Part shown: positions 1 to 7,801 of the stretch, in pieces | Numbering within the stretch: the first letter of the stretch is position 1 | Layout of the letters: each line of letters opens with the position of its first letter | DNA from: Nonomuraea sp. PA05 | GTDB lineage: Bacteria; Actinomycetota; Actinomycetes; Streptosporangiales; Streptosporangiaceae | Direction of reading: 5' to 3' | Assembly: GCF_008086045.1 (NCBI RefSeq) | Contig: NZ_VSEY01000010.1 | Span: forward strand, 124,001-188,000 | Length of the DNA stretch: 64,000 nt | The notes under the pieces: model-generated | What the model was told of the DNA's origin: nothing | Seen by the model: the letters and a program-made list of their open reading frames with translations, nothing else | Databases searched by the model: none | Made by a program: the position numbers and the translations under genes

Positions 1-845
1 CCGCCCGACCGCTCGTCGTCGAACTCCAGGAAGAACCCGTCCACCTTCAGCTCGTTGAACAGCGCCTCGGCCACGAAGTCGTAGCCTCCCGAGGCGACCC
101 AGGAGGAGCGGAAGTTGCCCCGGCACATGTGCGTGGTGATCGTCATGCCCGCCGGTTTGGCGGCGAGCGCGGCGTTGATCTGCTTGATGTAGCGCAGGTG
201 CAGGTGCTCGGCGTCGTCGCCGCGCTCGGCCATCTCCGCGCGCTGCGACGGGTCGTTCAGGTAGGCCAGGCTGGTGTCGTCGAACTGCAGGTAGGTGCAG
301 CCCAGCGCGCCGATCCTGCGCACCTGCTCGGCGTAGGCGGCGCTCAGGTCGCGCCAGAACTCCTCCACGTCCGGGTACACCTGCGGGTCGATGGCGGCGG
401 GGCCGCCCCGGTAGTGGACCATGCTGGGCGACGGGATGGTCAGCTTGGGCACGACCCCGCCGGAGACGGTCTCGCGCAGGAACGTGAAGTCGTCGGCGAA
501 GATCGGCTCGCTCAGCCGGATCCGGTCGTGCACGCGCAGCGCCGCGGGGGTGTATTCGAGGTCGCCCGCCGCGTTGTGGAAGCGGACCGTGATGTGCTCG
601 TCGGCGGCCTGGCCGATGCCTTGGAGCCGGTAGATGAAGTCCATGTGCCAGGAGGCCCGGCGGAACTCGCCGTCGGTGGCGCTCTGCAATCCCGCGTCCC
701 GCTGTTTGCGCACCACGTCCCTGATCGCCGCGTCCTCGGCCTCGCGCAGCGCCTCACCTGTGAGGTTCTCGCGGGCGCGCAGCAGCTCGGCAGGGCGGAG
801 CAGGCTGCCGACGTGGTCGGCGCGGAACGGCGGTGAGGTACGCAT
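1..845 (-). CDS. Cobalamin-independent methionine synthase-like protein (MetE/UROD superfamily), partial
   Basis: The C-terminal part lies beyond the left edge of the window; about 281 residues are visible. The protein opens with a RADHVGSLLRP segment typical of YxjG/YxjH-type MetE-like methyltransferases and carries a THMCRGN stretch whose His-x-Cys matches the zinc/thiol-binding ligands of the family. Such single-domain proteins transfer a methyl or alkyl group to a thiol; some relatives are epoxyalkane-CoM transferases rather than methionine synthases, so the exact reaction is open. The ATG at 845 has a GGGATGA-like ribosome site that overlaps the stop of the upstream acyl-CoA ligase (7 nt from stop to start), so the two are probably translated together. 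Confidence 0.85.
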   Translation of the reverse strand, partial: MRTSPPFRADHVGSLLRPAELLRARENLTGEALREAEDAAIRDVVRKQRDAGLQSATDGEFRRASWHMDFIYRLQGIGQAADEHITVRFHNAAGDLEYTPAALRVHDRIRLSEPIFADDFTFLRETVSGGVVPKLTIPSPSMVHYRGGPAAIDPQVYPDVEEFWRDLSAAYAEQVRRIGALGCTYLQFDDTSLAYLNDPSQRAEMAERGDDAEHLHLRYIKQINAALAAKPAGMTITTHMCRGNFRSSWVASGGYDFVAEALFNELKVDGFFLEFDDERSG

Positions 846-851
846 GGTGGG

Positions 852-2324
852 TCATCCCTTTCCGTAGAGCTTTCTCAGCGGGGCCTTGAGGAGCTTGCCC
901 GCCGCGTTCTTAGGCAGTTCGGCCACGAATTGCAGATATTTCGGCACTTTGTAGCGGGCCAGGCGGCCGTCGAGGTGCTTCAGCAACTCGTCGGACGCGA
1001 CCGCCGTGCCGGGCCGGAGCACGATCAGGGCCTTGCCCACCTCGCCCCATCGCTCGTCGGGCACGCCGATCACCGCGCACTCGGCGACCGCGGCGTGCTC
1101 GTACAGGACGCTCTCCACCTCGGCGGGATAGATGTTCTCCCCGCCGGAGATGATCATGTCCTTGACGCGGTCGGAGATGCGCACGTACCCGTCCTCGTCG
1201 GCGACCCCGACGTCACCCGAGCGGAACCACCCGTCGGCCGACAGGACCTCGGCGCTCTCCTCCGGGCGCCGCCAGTAGCCGGGCATCACGTTGGGGCCCT
1301 GCACGTACAGCTCGCCGGGCTCGCCGGGGGCGGCGGGCGAGCCGTCGGAGGCGACGAGCCGCACGTCCGAGAAGAAGCACGGCACCCCCGCGGTGCCGGC
1401 CTTGGCGGCGGAGCGGTCGGCGCCGAGGAACAGCGCGCCCGGCGCGGTCTCCGTCATGCCGTACCCCTGCATGAACGTCAGCCCGCGCTGGAGGTAGGCC
1501 TGGATCAGCGGCTCGGGCACCGGCGCTCCCCCGCACAGCAGGTGCCGCAGGCTCGACAGGTCGGCGCCCGCCCAGCGCGGCGAGGCCGCGAGGAACTGGA
1601 ACATCGTCGGCACCCCGGCGATCAGCGTCACCCGCTCCGCCTCGATCAGGTCGAAGGTGCGCTCCACGTCGAACCCCGGCTCCAGGATGGCCCGCCCGCC
1701 CTTGAGCACCGTCGGGATCAGCGCCTGCCCCATCGCCGCGATGTGGAACAGCGGCGCGCCGATCAGCGCCACCTCGTCGTGCCCGAGCGGCACGTCCACG
1801 AGCAGGTTGACGGTGTTCCAGGTGAGGTTGCCGTGGGTGAGCATGGCGCCCTTGGGCCTGCCCGTGGTGCCCGAGGTGTACATGATCAGGCACACGTCGT
1901 CCTGGCTCACCGGCTCGTCGATCGGCTCGGGCGAGCCGGACGCGATCAGCGCCTCGTAGCCGTCGGCCCGCAACTGCCGTCCGGGCAGCCCCTCGCCGTC
2001 CCGCTCCTCGCCCAGCACGAGCAGGGCGGGCTCGGCGTCGTCCAGGATGTGACGCAGCTCCGGCCCGGCCAGCCGGGTGTTGAGCGGCACGAACACGGCC
2101 CCCAGCAGGCCCGCCGCGAAGAGCGTCTCCACCATCGCGGGCTGGTTGGCCCCGAGGAACGCGACCCGGTCGCCGCGCCGCACGCCGAGCGCGGACGCCA
2201 GCCTGTTCACGCGTTCACGCAGGTCACGGTAGGTGTAGTGATGTCCCTTGTACGACAGCGCGACCCTGTCGGGCGTCATGCGTGCCCTGCGTGCCGGCCA
2301 CGAGCCAATCCCCTGATTACGCAT
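852..2324 (-). CDS. AMP-dependent acyl-CoA synthetase (FadD/long-chain or aryl acid CoA ligase family)
   Basis: The protein activates a carboxylic acid with ATP and CoA. Visible ANL-family motifs are the P-loop-like MYTSGTTGRPKG, the GYGMTETAP adenylation motif, the GWFRSGDVG aspartate motif and the C-terminal PKNAAGKLLK lysine motif, in the usual order over about 490 residues. I chose ATG at 2324 because CCGGGAG lies at good spacing and the product begins RNQGIGSW, as in relatives; a TTG at 2345 is an alternative. It sits between a PaaX-type regulator gene and a MetE-like gene on the same strand and faces a divergent liv importer, which suggests it activates the imported acid. The substrate cannot be read from sequence. 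Confidence 0.9.
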   Translation of the reverse strand: MRNQGIGSWPARRARMTPDRVALSYKGHHYTYRDLRERVNRLASALGVRRGDRVAFLGANQPAMVETLFAAGLLGAVFVPLNTRLAGPELRHILDDAEPALLVLGEERDGEGLPGRQLRADGYEALIASGSPEPIDEPVSQDDVCLIMYTSGTTGRPKGAMLTHGNLTWNTVNLLVDVPLGHDEVALIGAPLFHIAAMGQALIPTVLKGGRAILEPGFDVERTFDLIEAERVTLIAGVPTMFQFLAASPRWAGADLSSLRHLLCGGAPVPEPLIQAYLQRGLTFMQGYGMTETAPGALFLGADRSAAKAGTAGVPCFFSDVRLVASDGSPAAPGEPGELYVQGPNVMPGYWRRPEESAEVLSADGWFRSGDVGVADEDGYVRISDRVKDMIISGGENIYPAEVESVLYEHAAVAECAVIGVPDERWGEVGKALIVLRPGTAVASDELLKHLDGRLARYKVPKYLQFVAELPKNAAGKLLKAPLRKLYGKG

Positions 2325-2368
2325 TCGGCGACTCCCGGACCCCAAGTTAGGCCACTATGCGATTGCTG

Positions 2369-3175
2369 TCACCGTTCTGCCCAACTTTCGTCGGGAACGG
2401 TGTCGAGCAGCCCGGCGACGATCCGCTCCGCCTGCGGTCTGAACCGCTCGTGCAGCGTGTGGCATACCCGCTGTGCCTTCTCGGCGGGCCAGTCGTGCGG
2501 CAGGTACCGCAGCGGCAGCCGCGGGTCGGTCCTGATGAGCTGCAGCCAGCCGGTGAGCAGCATCAGCGATCGCGCCAGGTCGTCGGGCGCCTCGGGGGCG
2601 GGGTCGGCCCGGTCCCAGCGGCTCAGGAACCTCCGATACCGCTCGCCCAGCCCGGCCAGGTCGTAGGCCTCACCGACCAGGGTCTGCATGTCGGTGGGCC
2701 GGCGCGGCTCGGCGGCGAACACCTTGACGCCGGCGCCCAGGTCCTCGATCACGCCCGTGGCGTCCACCTCGCCTGGAGCGATCCACAGCCCGTTCTGCAA
2801 CGGCCCGAACCCCGCCCACACCAGCCGCGAGCGCAGCTCGTGGCGTTGCCGCTGCCACGACTCGGGCAGCGAGAAGCCGATCAGCGTCCACCTGTCCTCG
2901 TCGGCGTCGTTGACCACGCCGCTGTGCCACAGGCGGCGCTCGCCGTCCTTGAGCACCTCCACGCTGGTCGGGGTGAGCCCGAAGAACATGCGCCGGCCCG
3001 AGCGCTGGCGGCGCAGCAGCCCGCGGCGCACCATCCGGGTCAGCGTCGAGCGGGTGGCCTCCTCCGAGATGCCCACCTTGCCGAAGGCCTCGATGAAGCT
3101 CCGCGAGGAAACGCAGACTCCGCGCCCGTATACGTGATCCCCGAGGAAGGTGAGAATCACCGATTGAGGCCTCAT
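2369..3175 (-). CDS. PaaX-family transcriptional regulator
   Basis: The 268-residue product has the PaaX layout: an N-terminal winged helix (around residues 1-70, with EEATRSTLTRMVRRGLL as recognition region), a central domain beginning near DEDRWTLIGF and a C-terminal all-helical domain. PaaX proteins are repressors released by aryl-CoA or acyl-CoA thioesters. The gene lies directly upstream of an acyl-CoA ligase on the same strand and divergently from livK, so the 87-bp spacer probably contains its operator. Product inhibition by the CoA thioester made by the neighbouring ligase is an inference. The start ATG at 3175 gives the MRPQSVILTF N-terminus typical of the family. Confidence 0.88.
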   Translation of the reverse strand: MRPQSVILTFLGDHVYGRGVCVSSRSFIEAFGKVGISEEATRSTLTRMVRRGLLRRQRSGRRMFFGLTPTSVEVLKDGERRLWHSGVVNDADEDRWTLIGFSLPESWQRQRHELRSRLVWAGFGPLQNGLWIAPGEVDATGVIEDLGAGVKVFAAEPRRPTDMQTLVGEAYDLAGLGERYRRFLSRWDRADPAPEAPDDLARSLMLLTGWLQLIRTDPRLPLRYLPHDWPAEKAQRVCHTLHERFRPQAERIVAGLLDTVPDESWAER

Positions 3176-3206
3176 AACAGCTTGTCTCCGGATATTAGGC
3201 ACTCTA

Positions 3207-3235
3207 TTGACAGCCGTAATGTACCTGCCTACTTT
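3207..3235 (+). promoter_or_regulatory. Candidate sigma-70-type promoter for livKGFHM
   Basis: TTGACA at 3207-3212 is followed after 17 bp by TACTTT at 3230-3235, and the livK start codon is 28 bp further on. The spacer between paaX and livK is the only sizable gap before the five-gene operon. The -10 is a weak match, so this is a prediction by eye. Confidence 0.5.
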
Positions 3236-3262
3236 TGGGGCCACCCGGCCCAGGAGGTCCTG

Positions 3263-4456
3263 ATGCGCAGGTTTCTTCCATCCCTGGTCTGCCTGTTGCT
3301 GGCCGCGACGGCGTGCGGCGGAGGCGGGGGCGGGTCGAGCGGCGGTCAGTCGGACCCCATCAAGGTGGGCCTCATCGTCTCCCTCACCGGCAACTACACG
3401 CCGCTCGGCAGCGAGGACAAGAAGGCCGTAGAGCTGGCCGTCGAGCAGGTCAACGCGCAGGGCGGCCTGCTGGGCCGCAAGGTCGAGCTGGTCGCGCGGG
3501 ACGACAAGACCGCCCCCGACCAGGGCATCGTGGCCTACAACCAGATCAAGGGCGAGATCGACGCGCTGATCGGCCCGGTGTTCTCCAACTCGGCGCTGGC
3601 CGTCGAGCCGCTCGCGCAGCGCGACAAGATGCCCTACCTGTCGCTGGCCCCCGCGCAGGAGCAGGTCGAGCCGATCAAGTCCTACATCTTCGTCACCCCC
3701 GCCCTGTCCAGCATGTACGCCGAGCGCTACCTGCAGTACATCCAGGCCGAGGGCATCAAGACGATCGCCGTGGCCTGGGACTCCAAGAGCGCCTACTCGG
3801 TCTCCGGCCACAAGTCCATGGTCGCGCTGGCCCCCAAGTACGGCGTGACGATCGCCGTGGACGAGCCCTACGAGACCACCACCTCCGACTTCAGCCCCGT
3901 GTTCACCCACGTGCGCGAGTCCAAGGCCGAGGCGCTGGTGTTCTGGGGCTCGGGCGCGCCCGGCGTGACGGCCGCCAAGCAGTACGCCGCCTCGGGCCTC
4001 AAGACGCCGCTGTTCCTGACCGCCTCGCAGGCCAGCAAGCTGTGGCTGGAGCCGATGGGCGCCCAGGCCGAGGGCATGACCGTGCAGAGCGCGATCGGCG
4101 TGGTCGGCGACCACCTGCCCGACGGCAAGCAGAAGCAGGTCATCGACCAGATGGCGACGCCGTACGAGCAGAAGCACGGCTACCCGCCGCCGCAGTTCGC
4201 CCAGGACGGCTACAGCGCCTCGCTGCTGCTGTTCGAGGCGATCAGGAAGGCGAACAGCACCGACAAGACCAAGGTCCAGCAGGCCCTGGAGTCCATGGAC
4301 CTGATCACCCCGAACGGCCGCTTCCGCTACTCCGCCACCGACCACTCCGGGCTGTCGCCCGAGTTCATCTCGGTCAACACGGTGCAGAACGGCCAGTTCG
4401 TCCCCACCCCATGGGCCAAGGAGCAGCTCACCAAGACCGTCAACGCGCAGGGGTAG
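3263..4456 (+). CDS. livK: ABC transporter substrate-binding lipoprotein, branched-chain amino acid type (LivK)
   Basis: The product (397 residues) starts with a lipoprotein signal peptide: a hydrophobic stretch followed by the lipobox ATAC and a Gly/Ser linker. The mature part begins DPIKVGLIVSLTGNYTPLG, the classical type I periplasmic binding fold of the Leu/Ile/Val family (Peripla_BP_6). It would capture the substrate outside the membrane for LivHM. A strong AGGAGG ribosome site lies 7 nt before the ATG. It is the first gene of an operon with livG, livF, livH and livM. Members of this family also bind aromatic acids, short amides and urea; the PaaX and CoA-ligase neighbours make an organic acid plausible. 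Confidence 0.93.
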   Translation: MRRFLPSLVCLLLAATACGGGGGGSSGGQSDPIKVGLIVSLTGNYTPLGSEDKKAVELAVEQVNAQGGLLGRKVELVARDDKTAPDQGIVAYNQIKGEIDALIGPVFSNSALAVEPLAQRDKMPYLSLAPAQEQVEPIKSYIFVTPALSSMYAERYLQYIQAEGIKTIAVAWDSKSAYSVSGHKSMVALAPKYGVTIAVDEPYETTTSDFSPVFTHVRESKAEALVFWGSGAPGVTAAKQYAASGLKTPLFLTASQASKLWLEPMGAQAEGMTVQSAIGVVGDHLPDGKQKQVIDQMATPYEQKHGYPPPQFAQDGYSASLLLFEAIRKANSTDKTKVQQALESMDLITPNGRFRYSATDHSGLSPEFISVNTVQNGQFVPTPWAKEQLTKTVNAQG

Positions 4457-4462
4457 GGGCGC

Positions 4463-5218
4463 GTGCTGACCGTCACCGGAGTCTCCCGCTCCTTCGGGGG
4501 CGTCTACGCCGTCCGCGACGTCTCGCTGAGCGTCGCGGACGGCGAGGTCTGCGGCGTCATCGGCCCGAACGGCGCCGGCAAGTCCACCCTGTTCAACCTG
4601 ATCACCGGGCATCTGGCGGCCGACCACGGCCGCATCTCGTTCCTCGGGCAGCGGGTGGACCGGCTCGCGCCGCACCGCAGGGCCCGGCTCGGCATGTCGA
4701 TCGTCTTTCAGGCGGCCCGGGTGTTCCGCGGTATGACGGTCGAGGAGAACGTCATGGTGGGGGCGCACGGGCACACCAGGGCCGGGTTCGTCTCCGCCGC
4801 GCTGCGGCTGCCCCGGCACCGGGCCGACGAGCGCGGCATCGCCGCCGACGCCGCCGTCGCCCTCCAGCGGGTGGGGCTCGCCGAGTGGGCCGACCGGCCC
4901 GCCGACCGGCTGCCGATCGGCCAGCAGCGGGCGCTGCAACTGGCCCGCGCCCTGTGCGCGCGGCCCCGGCTGCTGCTGCTCGACGAGCCCGCGTCCGGGC
5001 TGCGCGGCGAGGAACGCGAACGGCTCGCGACGCTGGTGGAGGAGCTGCGGGCCGACGGGCTGACGATCCTGCTCATCGAGCACGACGTGGCGTTCGTGAC
5101 CCGGCTGGCCGACCGCGTCGTGGTGCTCGACCTGGGCCAGATCATCGCCGACGGCCCGCCCGCCGAGGTGCGCGCCGACCCGCTCGTGCTGGCCGCCTAT
5201 CTCGGACAGGCCTCATGA
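4463..5218 (+). CDS. livG: Branched-chain-type ABC transporter ATP-binding protein LivG
   Basis: This 251-residue ATPase starts at a GTG only 6 nt after the livK stop. It shows Walker A GPNGAGKST, the Q-loop (IVFQ), a Walker B LLLLDEPASGL and the switch histidine IEHD. The ABC signature is degenerate, LPIGQQ instead of LSGGQQ; LivG proteins often have LSYGQQ, so this is a modest departure. It pairs with LivF to energise the LivHM permease. The stop codon overlaps the livF start (ATGA), which indicates translational coupling. Confidence 0.92.
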   Translation: MLTVTGVSRSFGGVYAVRDVSLSVADGEVCGVIGPNGAGKSTLFNLITGHLAADHGRISFLGQRVDRLAPHRRARLGMSIVFQAARVFRGMTVEENVMVGAHGHTRAGFVSAALRLPRHRADERGIAADAAVALQRVGLAEWADRPADRLPIGQQRALQLARALCARPRLLLLDEPASGLRGEERERLATLVEELRADGLTILLIEHDVAFVTRLADRVVVLDLGQIIADGPPAEVRADPLVLAAYLGQAS

Positions 5219-5874
5219 TCGACGTCCAGGAGCTGGTGGTCTCGTACGGCACCGCGACCGCGCTGGAACACGTCACGCTCACCGTCGGCAAGGGCGAGAT
5301 GGTGGCCCTGCTCGGCCCGAACGGCGCCGGCAAGTCGACGCTCGCCAACACCCTGGCCGGGCTGCTCAAGCCCGCCTCCGGTACGGTCCGCGTCGGCGGG
5401 CGGCTGGCGCTCATCCCCGAGGGCCGCCAGCTCTTCCCCGATCTGTCCGTCGCCGACAACCTGGCGCTGGGCGGCTGGCGCTCCGGGCAGCGCGACCCCT
5501 CCCTCGTGTACGAGCTGCTCCCCCGCCTGGCCGAGCTGTCCGCGCGCAGGGCCGGAGTGCTGTCCGGGGGCGAGCAGCAGATGGTGGCCTTCGGGCGGGC
5601 CATGATGTCACGCCCCGACGCGCTCGTCGTGGACGAGCTGTCACTCGGCCTCGCCCCGAACGTCACCGCCGACCTGGCCGCGCACCTGGCCGAGCTGAAC
5701 CGGTCGCAGGGGCTGACCGTGCTGCTCATCGAGCAGAACGCGCGGCTGGCCTTCGACCTGTGCCGCAGGGCGTACGTGCTGGAGGCCGGTCGGGTGGTGA
5801 CCGAGGGGGAGAGTGCCATGCTGGCCGACGACCCCCGGGTGGCCAGCGCCTACCTCGGCGGGGCGATCACATGA
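5215..5874 (+). CDS. livF: Branched-chain-type ABC transporter ATP-binding protein LivF
   Basis: This 219-residue ATPase begins at the ATG that overlaps the livG stop by 4 nt. Walker A (GPNGAGKST), signature VLSGGEQQM, Walker B ALVVDELSLGLAP and the switch EQN are present, as is the IPEGRQLFPDLSV segment characteristic of LivF. At 219 residues it is slightly shorter than the usual 230-240, because the region between Walker A and IPEGRQ is compact. It acts with LivG as the ATPase pair of the importer. Confidence 0.92.
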   Translation: MIDVQELVVSYGTATALEHVTLTVGKGEMVALLGPNGAGKSTLANTLAGLLKPASGTVRVGGRLALIPEGRQLFPDLSVADNLALGGWRSGQRDPSLVYELLPRLAELSARRAGVLSGGEQQMVAFGRAMMSRPDALVVDELSLGLAPNVTADLAAHLAELNRSQGLTVLLIEQNARLAFDLCRRAYVLEAGRVVTEGESAMLADDPRVASAYLGGAIT

Positions 5875-5896
5875 GCGGTGAGGGGGTGAGCCGGCC

Positions 5897-6757
5897 GTGA
5901 GCGCGTTCCTCACCTACCTGCTCAACGGGCTGGCGGTCGGATCGGCCATCGCGCTCATCGCCAGCGGCCTGGTCGTCATCCACCGGGTCACCGGCGTGGT
6001 CAACTTCGCGCAGGGCATGTTCGCCGTGGTCGCGGGGCTGTGCACGTCCTCGCTGCTCGGGATGGGCGTCCCGCACGGGGTCAGCGAGGTGGCCGCCGTG
6101 CTCGCCGCGGCCCTCGCGGGCCTGCTGACCGGCCTGGCCGCCGTCGGCAGGCCGGGCACCACCCCGCTGTCGTCGCTGATCGTCACGCTCGGGGTGGGCG
6201 TGCTCGCGTACGCCGTGGAGATCGTCCTCTGGGGCGACCAGCCGCGCTCGGCCCCCGGCCTGACCGGTTCGGTGACACTGCTCGGAGCGCACATCCAGAC
6301 CCAGTACCTGCTCGTCATCGGCGTGGCGGCGGTGACGTTCGTGCTGCTCGCGCTCTTCTTCGGCCGCGCCTACCTGGGCAAGGCGCTGACCGCGTGCGCC
6401 TCCAACCCGTACGCCGCCCGCGTCGTCGGCATCGACACCCGGCGGATGGGGCTGCTGGCGTTCGCGCTGGGCGGGCTGCTCGGCGGCATCGCCGGGGTGC
6501 TCGTCACGCCGCTGCGGCCGATCTCCTTCGACAGCGACGTCACGCTCATCGTCAACGGCTTCGCCGCCGCCGTCTTCGGCGCGCTCACCCGCCCCGTGGT
6601 CACCCTCATCGGCGCGCTGCTGCTGGGCGTGGCCGAGACCATGGCCGCCGGGTACGGCTACGGCTCGCACCAACTGGAGGTCGCGCTGGGACTCATGCTC
6701 GTCGTCATGATCGTGCAGGCCGGCCGCCGCACCGCCATCTCCCAGGAGTCCACATGA
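5897..6757 (+). CDS. livH: Branched-chain-type ABC transporter permease LivH
   Basis: The 286-residue polytopic protein starts LTYLLNGLAVGSAIALIASGLVVIHRVTGVVNFAQGMF, with the N-F-AQG motif typical of LivH. About eight membrane helices are evident. The GTG start at 5897 has AGGGGG upstream. It forms the membrane channel with LivM, whose ATG overlaps this stop (ATGA). Confidence 0.9.
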   Translation: MSAFLTYLLNGLAVGSAIALIASGLVVIHRVTGVVNFAQGMFAVVAGLCTSSLLGMGVPHGVSEVAAVLAAALAGLLTGLAAVGRPGTTPLSSLIVTLGVGVLAYAVEIVLWGDQPRSAPGLTGSVTLLGAHIQTQYLLVIGVAAVTFVLLALFFGRAYLGKALTACASNPYAARVVGIDTRRMGLLAFALGGLLGGIAGVLVTPLRPISFDSDVTLIVNGFAAAVFGALTRPVVTLIGALLLGVAETMAAGYGYGSHQLEVALGLMLVVMIVQAGRRTAISQEST

Positions 6758-7731
6758 GGATCCGGCCTGGACTCGTGGCCGGGCTGCTGGTCGCCGTCGT
6801 GACCCTCGCCCTGCCCGCCGTGCTCGACGACAGCGCGCTCGCCGTGTACATCCTGCTCGGGCTGGCCGCCATGGTCACGGTCGGGGTGTCGCTGCTCATG
6901 GGGTACGCCGGGCAGGTGTCGCTGGGCCAGGGCGCCTTCTACGCCATCGGCGCCTACACCGCCGCCCTGCTGGCGCTGAACGGCGCTCCCCCACTGGCGG
7001 GCCTGCTGGCCGCCCCCGTGGCCGCCGCGCTGTCCGCCCTCGTCATCGGCGTCCCCCTGCTGCGGCTGCGCGGCCACCACCTGGCCTTCGCCACGCTCGC
7101 CATGCAGCTCATCCTGCTGTCGCTGGCCGGGCAACTGGAGTTCACCGGCGGCGACATCGGGCTGCAGGGCATCCCCCAGTTCTCGGTCGGCTCGTTCGAG
7201 GCCACCAGCGCCTCCGTGTACGCGTACCTGACGTGGGCGGGGCTGGCCCTGGTCATGCTCGTCACCCACAACGTGATCACCTCCCGCCCCGGCCGCGCCT
7301 TGCGCGCCCTGGCCACCAGCGAGATCGCGGCGGCGTCCGCCGGCATCCCCGTGGGCCGGTACAAACTGGTCGTCTTCGCCCTGTCGGCCACCTTCGCCGG
7401 GCTCGCCGGAGGGATCTACTGCTTCTACACCGGGTACGTGGCGCCCGGCTCGTTCCCCGTGCTCATCTCCATCCAGTACATCGTGATGGCCGTCGTCGGC
7501 GGGCTGGGCACCGTCTGGGGCGCCGTCGTCGGCGCCACCGCCATCACGCTGCTGGTGCAGGGGCTCGACAGGCTGGCGTCGCTGCCGGGGATGCCGACGT
7601 ACGCGCCGAGCGTGCTGTCGTACGCGGTTTACGCGCTCGTCCTCATCGGGGTGGTGCTGTTCATGCCGCAGGGGCTGGTGCCGGCCGTCTCCGGACGGCT
7701 GTCCGGGAAACGCGCGGGGGTCAGGTCGTGA
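6754..7731 (+). CDS. livM: Branched-chain-type ABC transporter permease LivM
   Basis: The 325-residue polytopic protein carries the LivM hallmarks GYAGQVSLGQGAFYAIGAY and, later, GGLGTVWGAVVGA, in the expected order. It starts at the ATG overlapping the livH stop and is the last gene of the importer operon. Only 14 bp separate its stop from the palindrome that precedes the LAL regulator gene, and no hairpin terminator is visible between them, so some read-through is possible. Confidence 0.9.
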   Translation: MRIRPGLVAGLLVAVVTLALPAVLDDSALAVYILLGLAAMVTVGVSLLMGYAGQVSLGQGAFYAIGAYTAALLALNGAPPLAGLLAAPVAAALSALVIGVPLLRLRGHHLAFATLAMQLILLSLAGQLEFTGGDIGLQGIPQFSVGSFEATSASVYAYLTWAGLALVMLVTHNVITSRPGRALRALATSEIAAASAGIPVGRYKLVVFALSATFAGLAGGIYCFYTGYVAPGSFPVLISIQYIVMAVVGGLGTVWGAVVGATAITLLVQGLDRLASLPGMPTYAPSVLSYAVYALVLIGVVLFMPQGLVPAVSGRLSGKRAGVRS

Positions 7732-7745
7732 TGTCGGGCGGCTAT

Positions 7746-7759
7746 CGGTGAAATCACCG
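7746..7759. promoter_or_regulatory. 14-bp palindromic operator upstream of the LAL regulator gene
   Basis: CGGTGAAATCACCG has 6-bp arms CGGTGA/TCACCG around an AA centre. The exact reverse complement occurs at 10619-10632 before the cutinase gene, and I saw no other copy. Both copies are followed 18-20 bp later by CATCCG and then a TAACACTGGCGAC/AACAATGGCGAC element. In this copy the putative -10 TAACACT (7789-7795) places transcription start near the GTG at 7802, so the mRNA may be leaderless. Confidence 0.7.
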
Positions 7760-7801
7760 GTCTCTCTTTAAGTCCTGACATCCGCGCGTAACACTGGCGA
7801 C

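Noticed and set aside
930..2666. Long plus-strand ORF opposite the acyl-CoA ligase
   Set aside because: Its translation is Arg/His/Gly-rich low-complexity text typical of the antisense frame of a GC-rich gene; the minus strand has clear ANL motifs.
2369..5083. 904-codon minus-strand ORF
   Set aside because: Only the PaaX part (2369-3175) is real; the rest is antisense to livK and livG.
3235..5874. Very long plus-strand ORF overlapping livK and livG
   Set aside because: Only its last part is real (livF from 5215); the preceding text is the shifted frame of livK and livG and lacks any domain.
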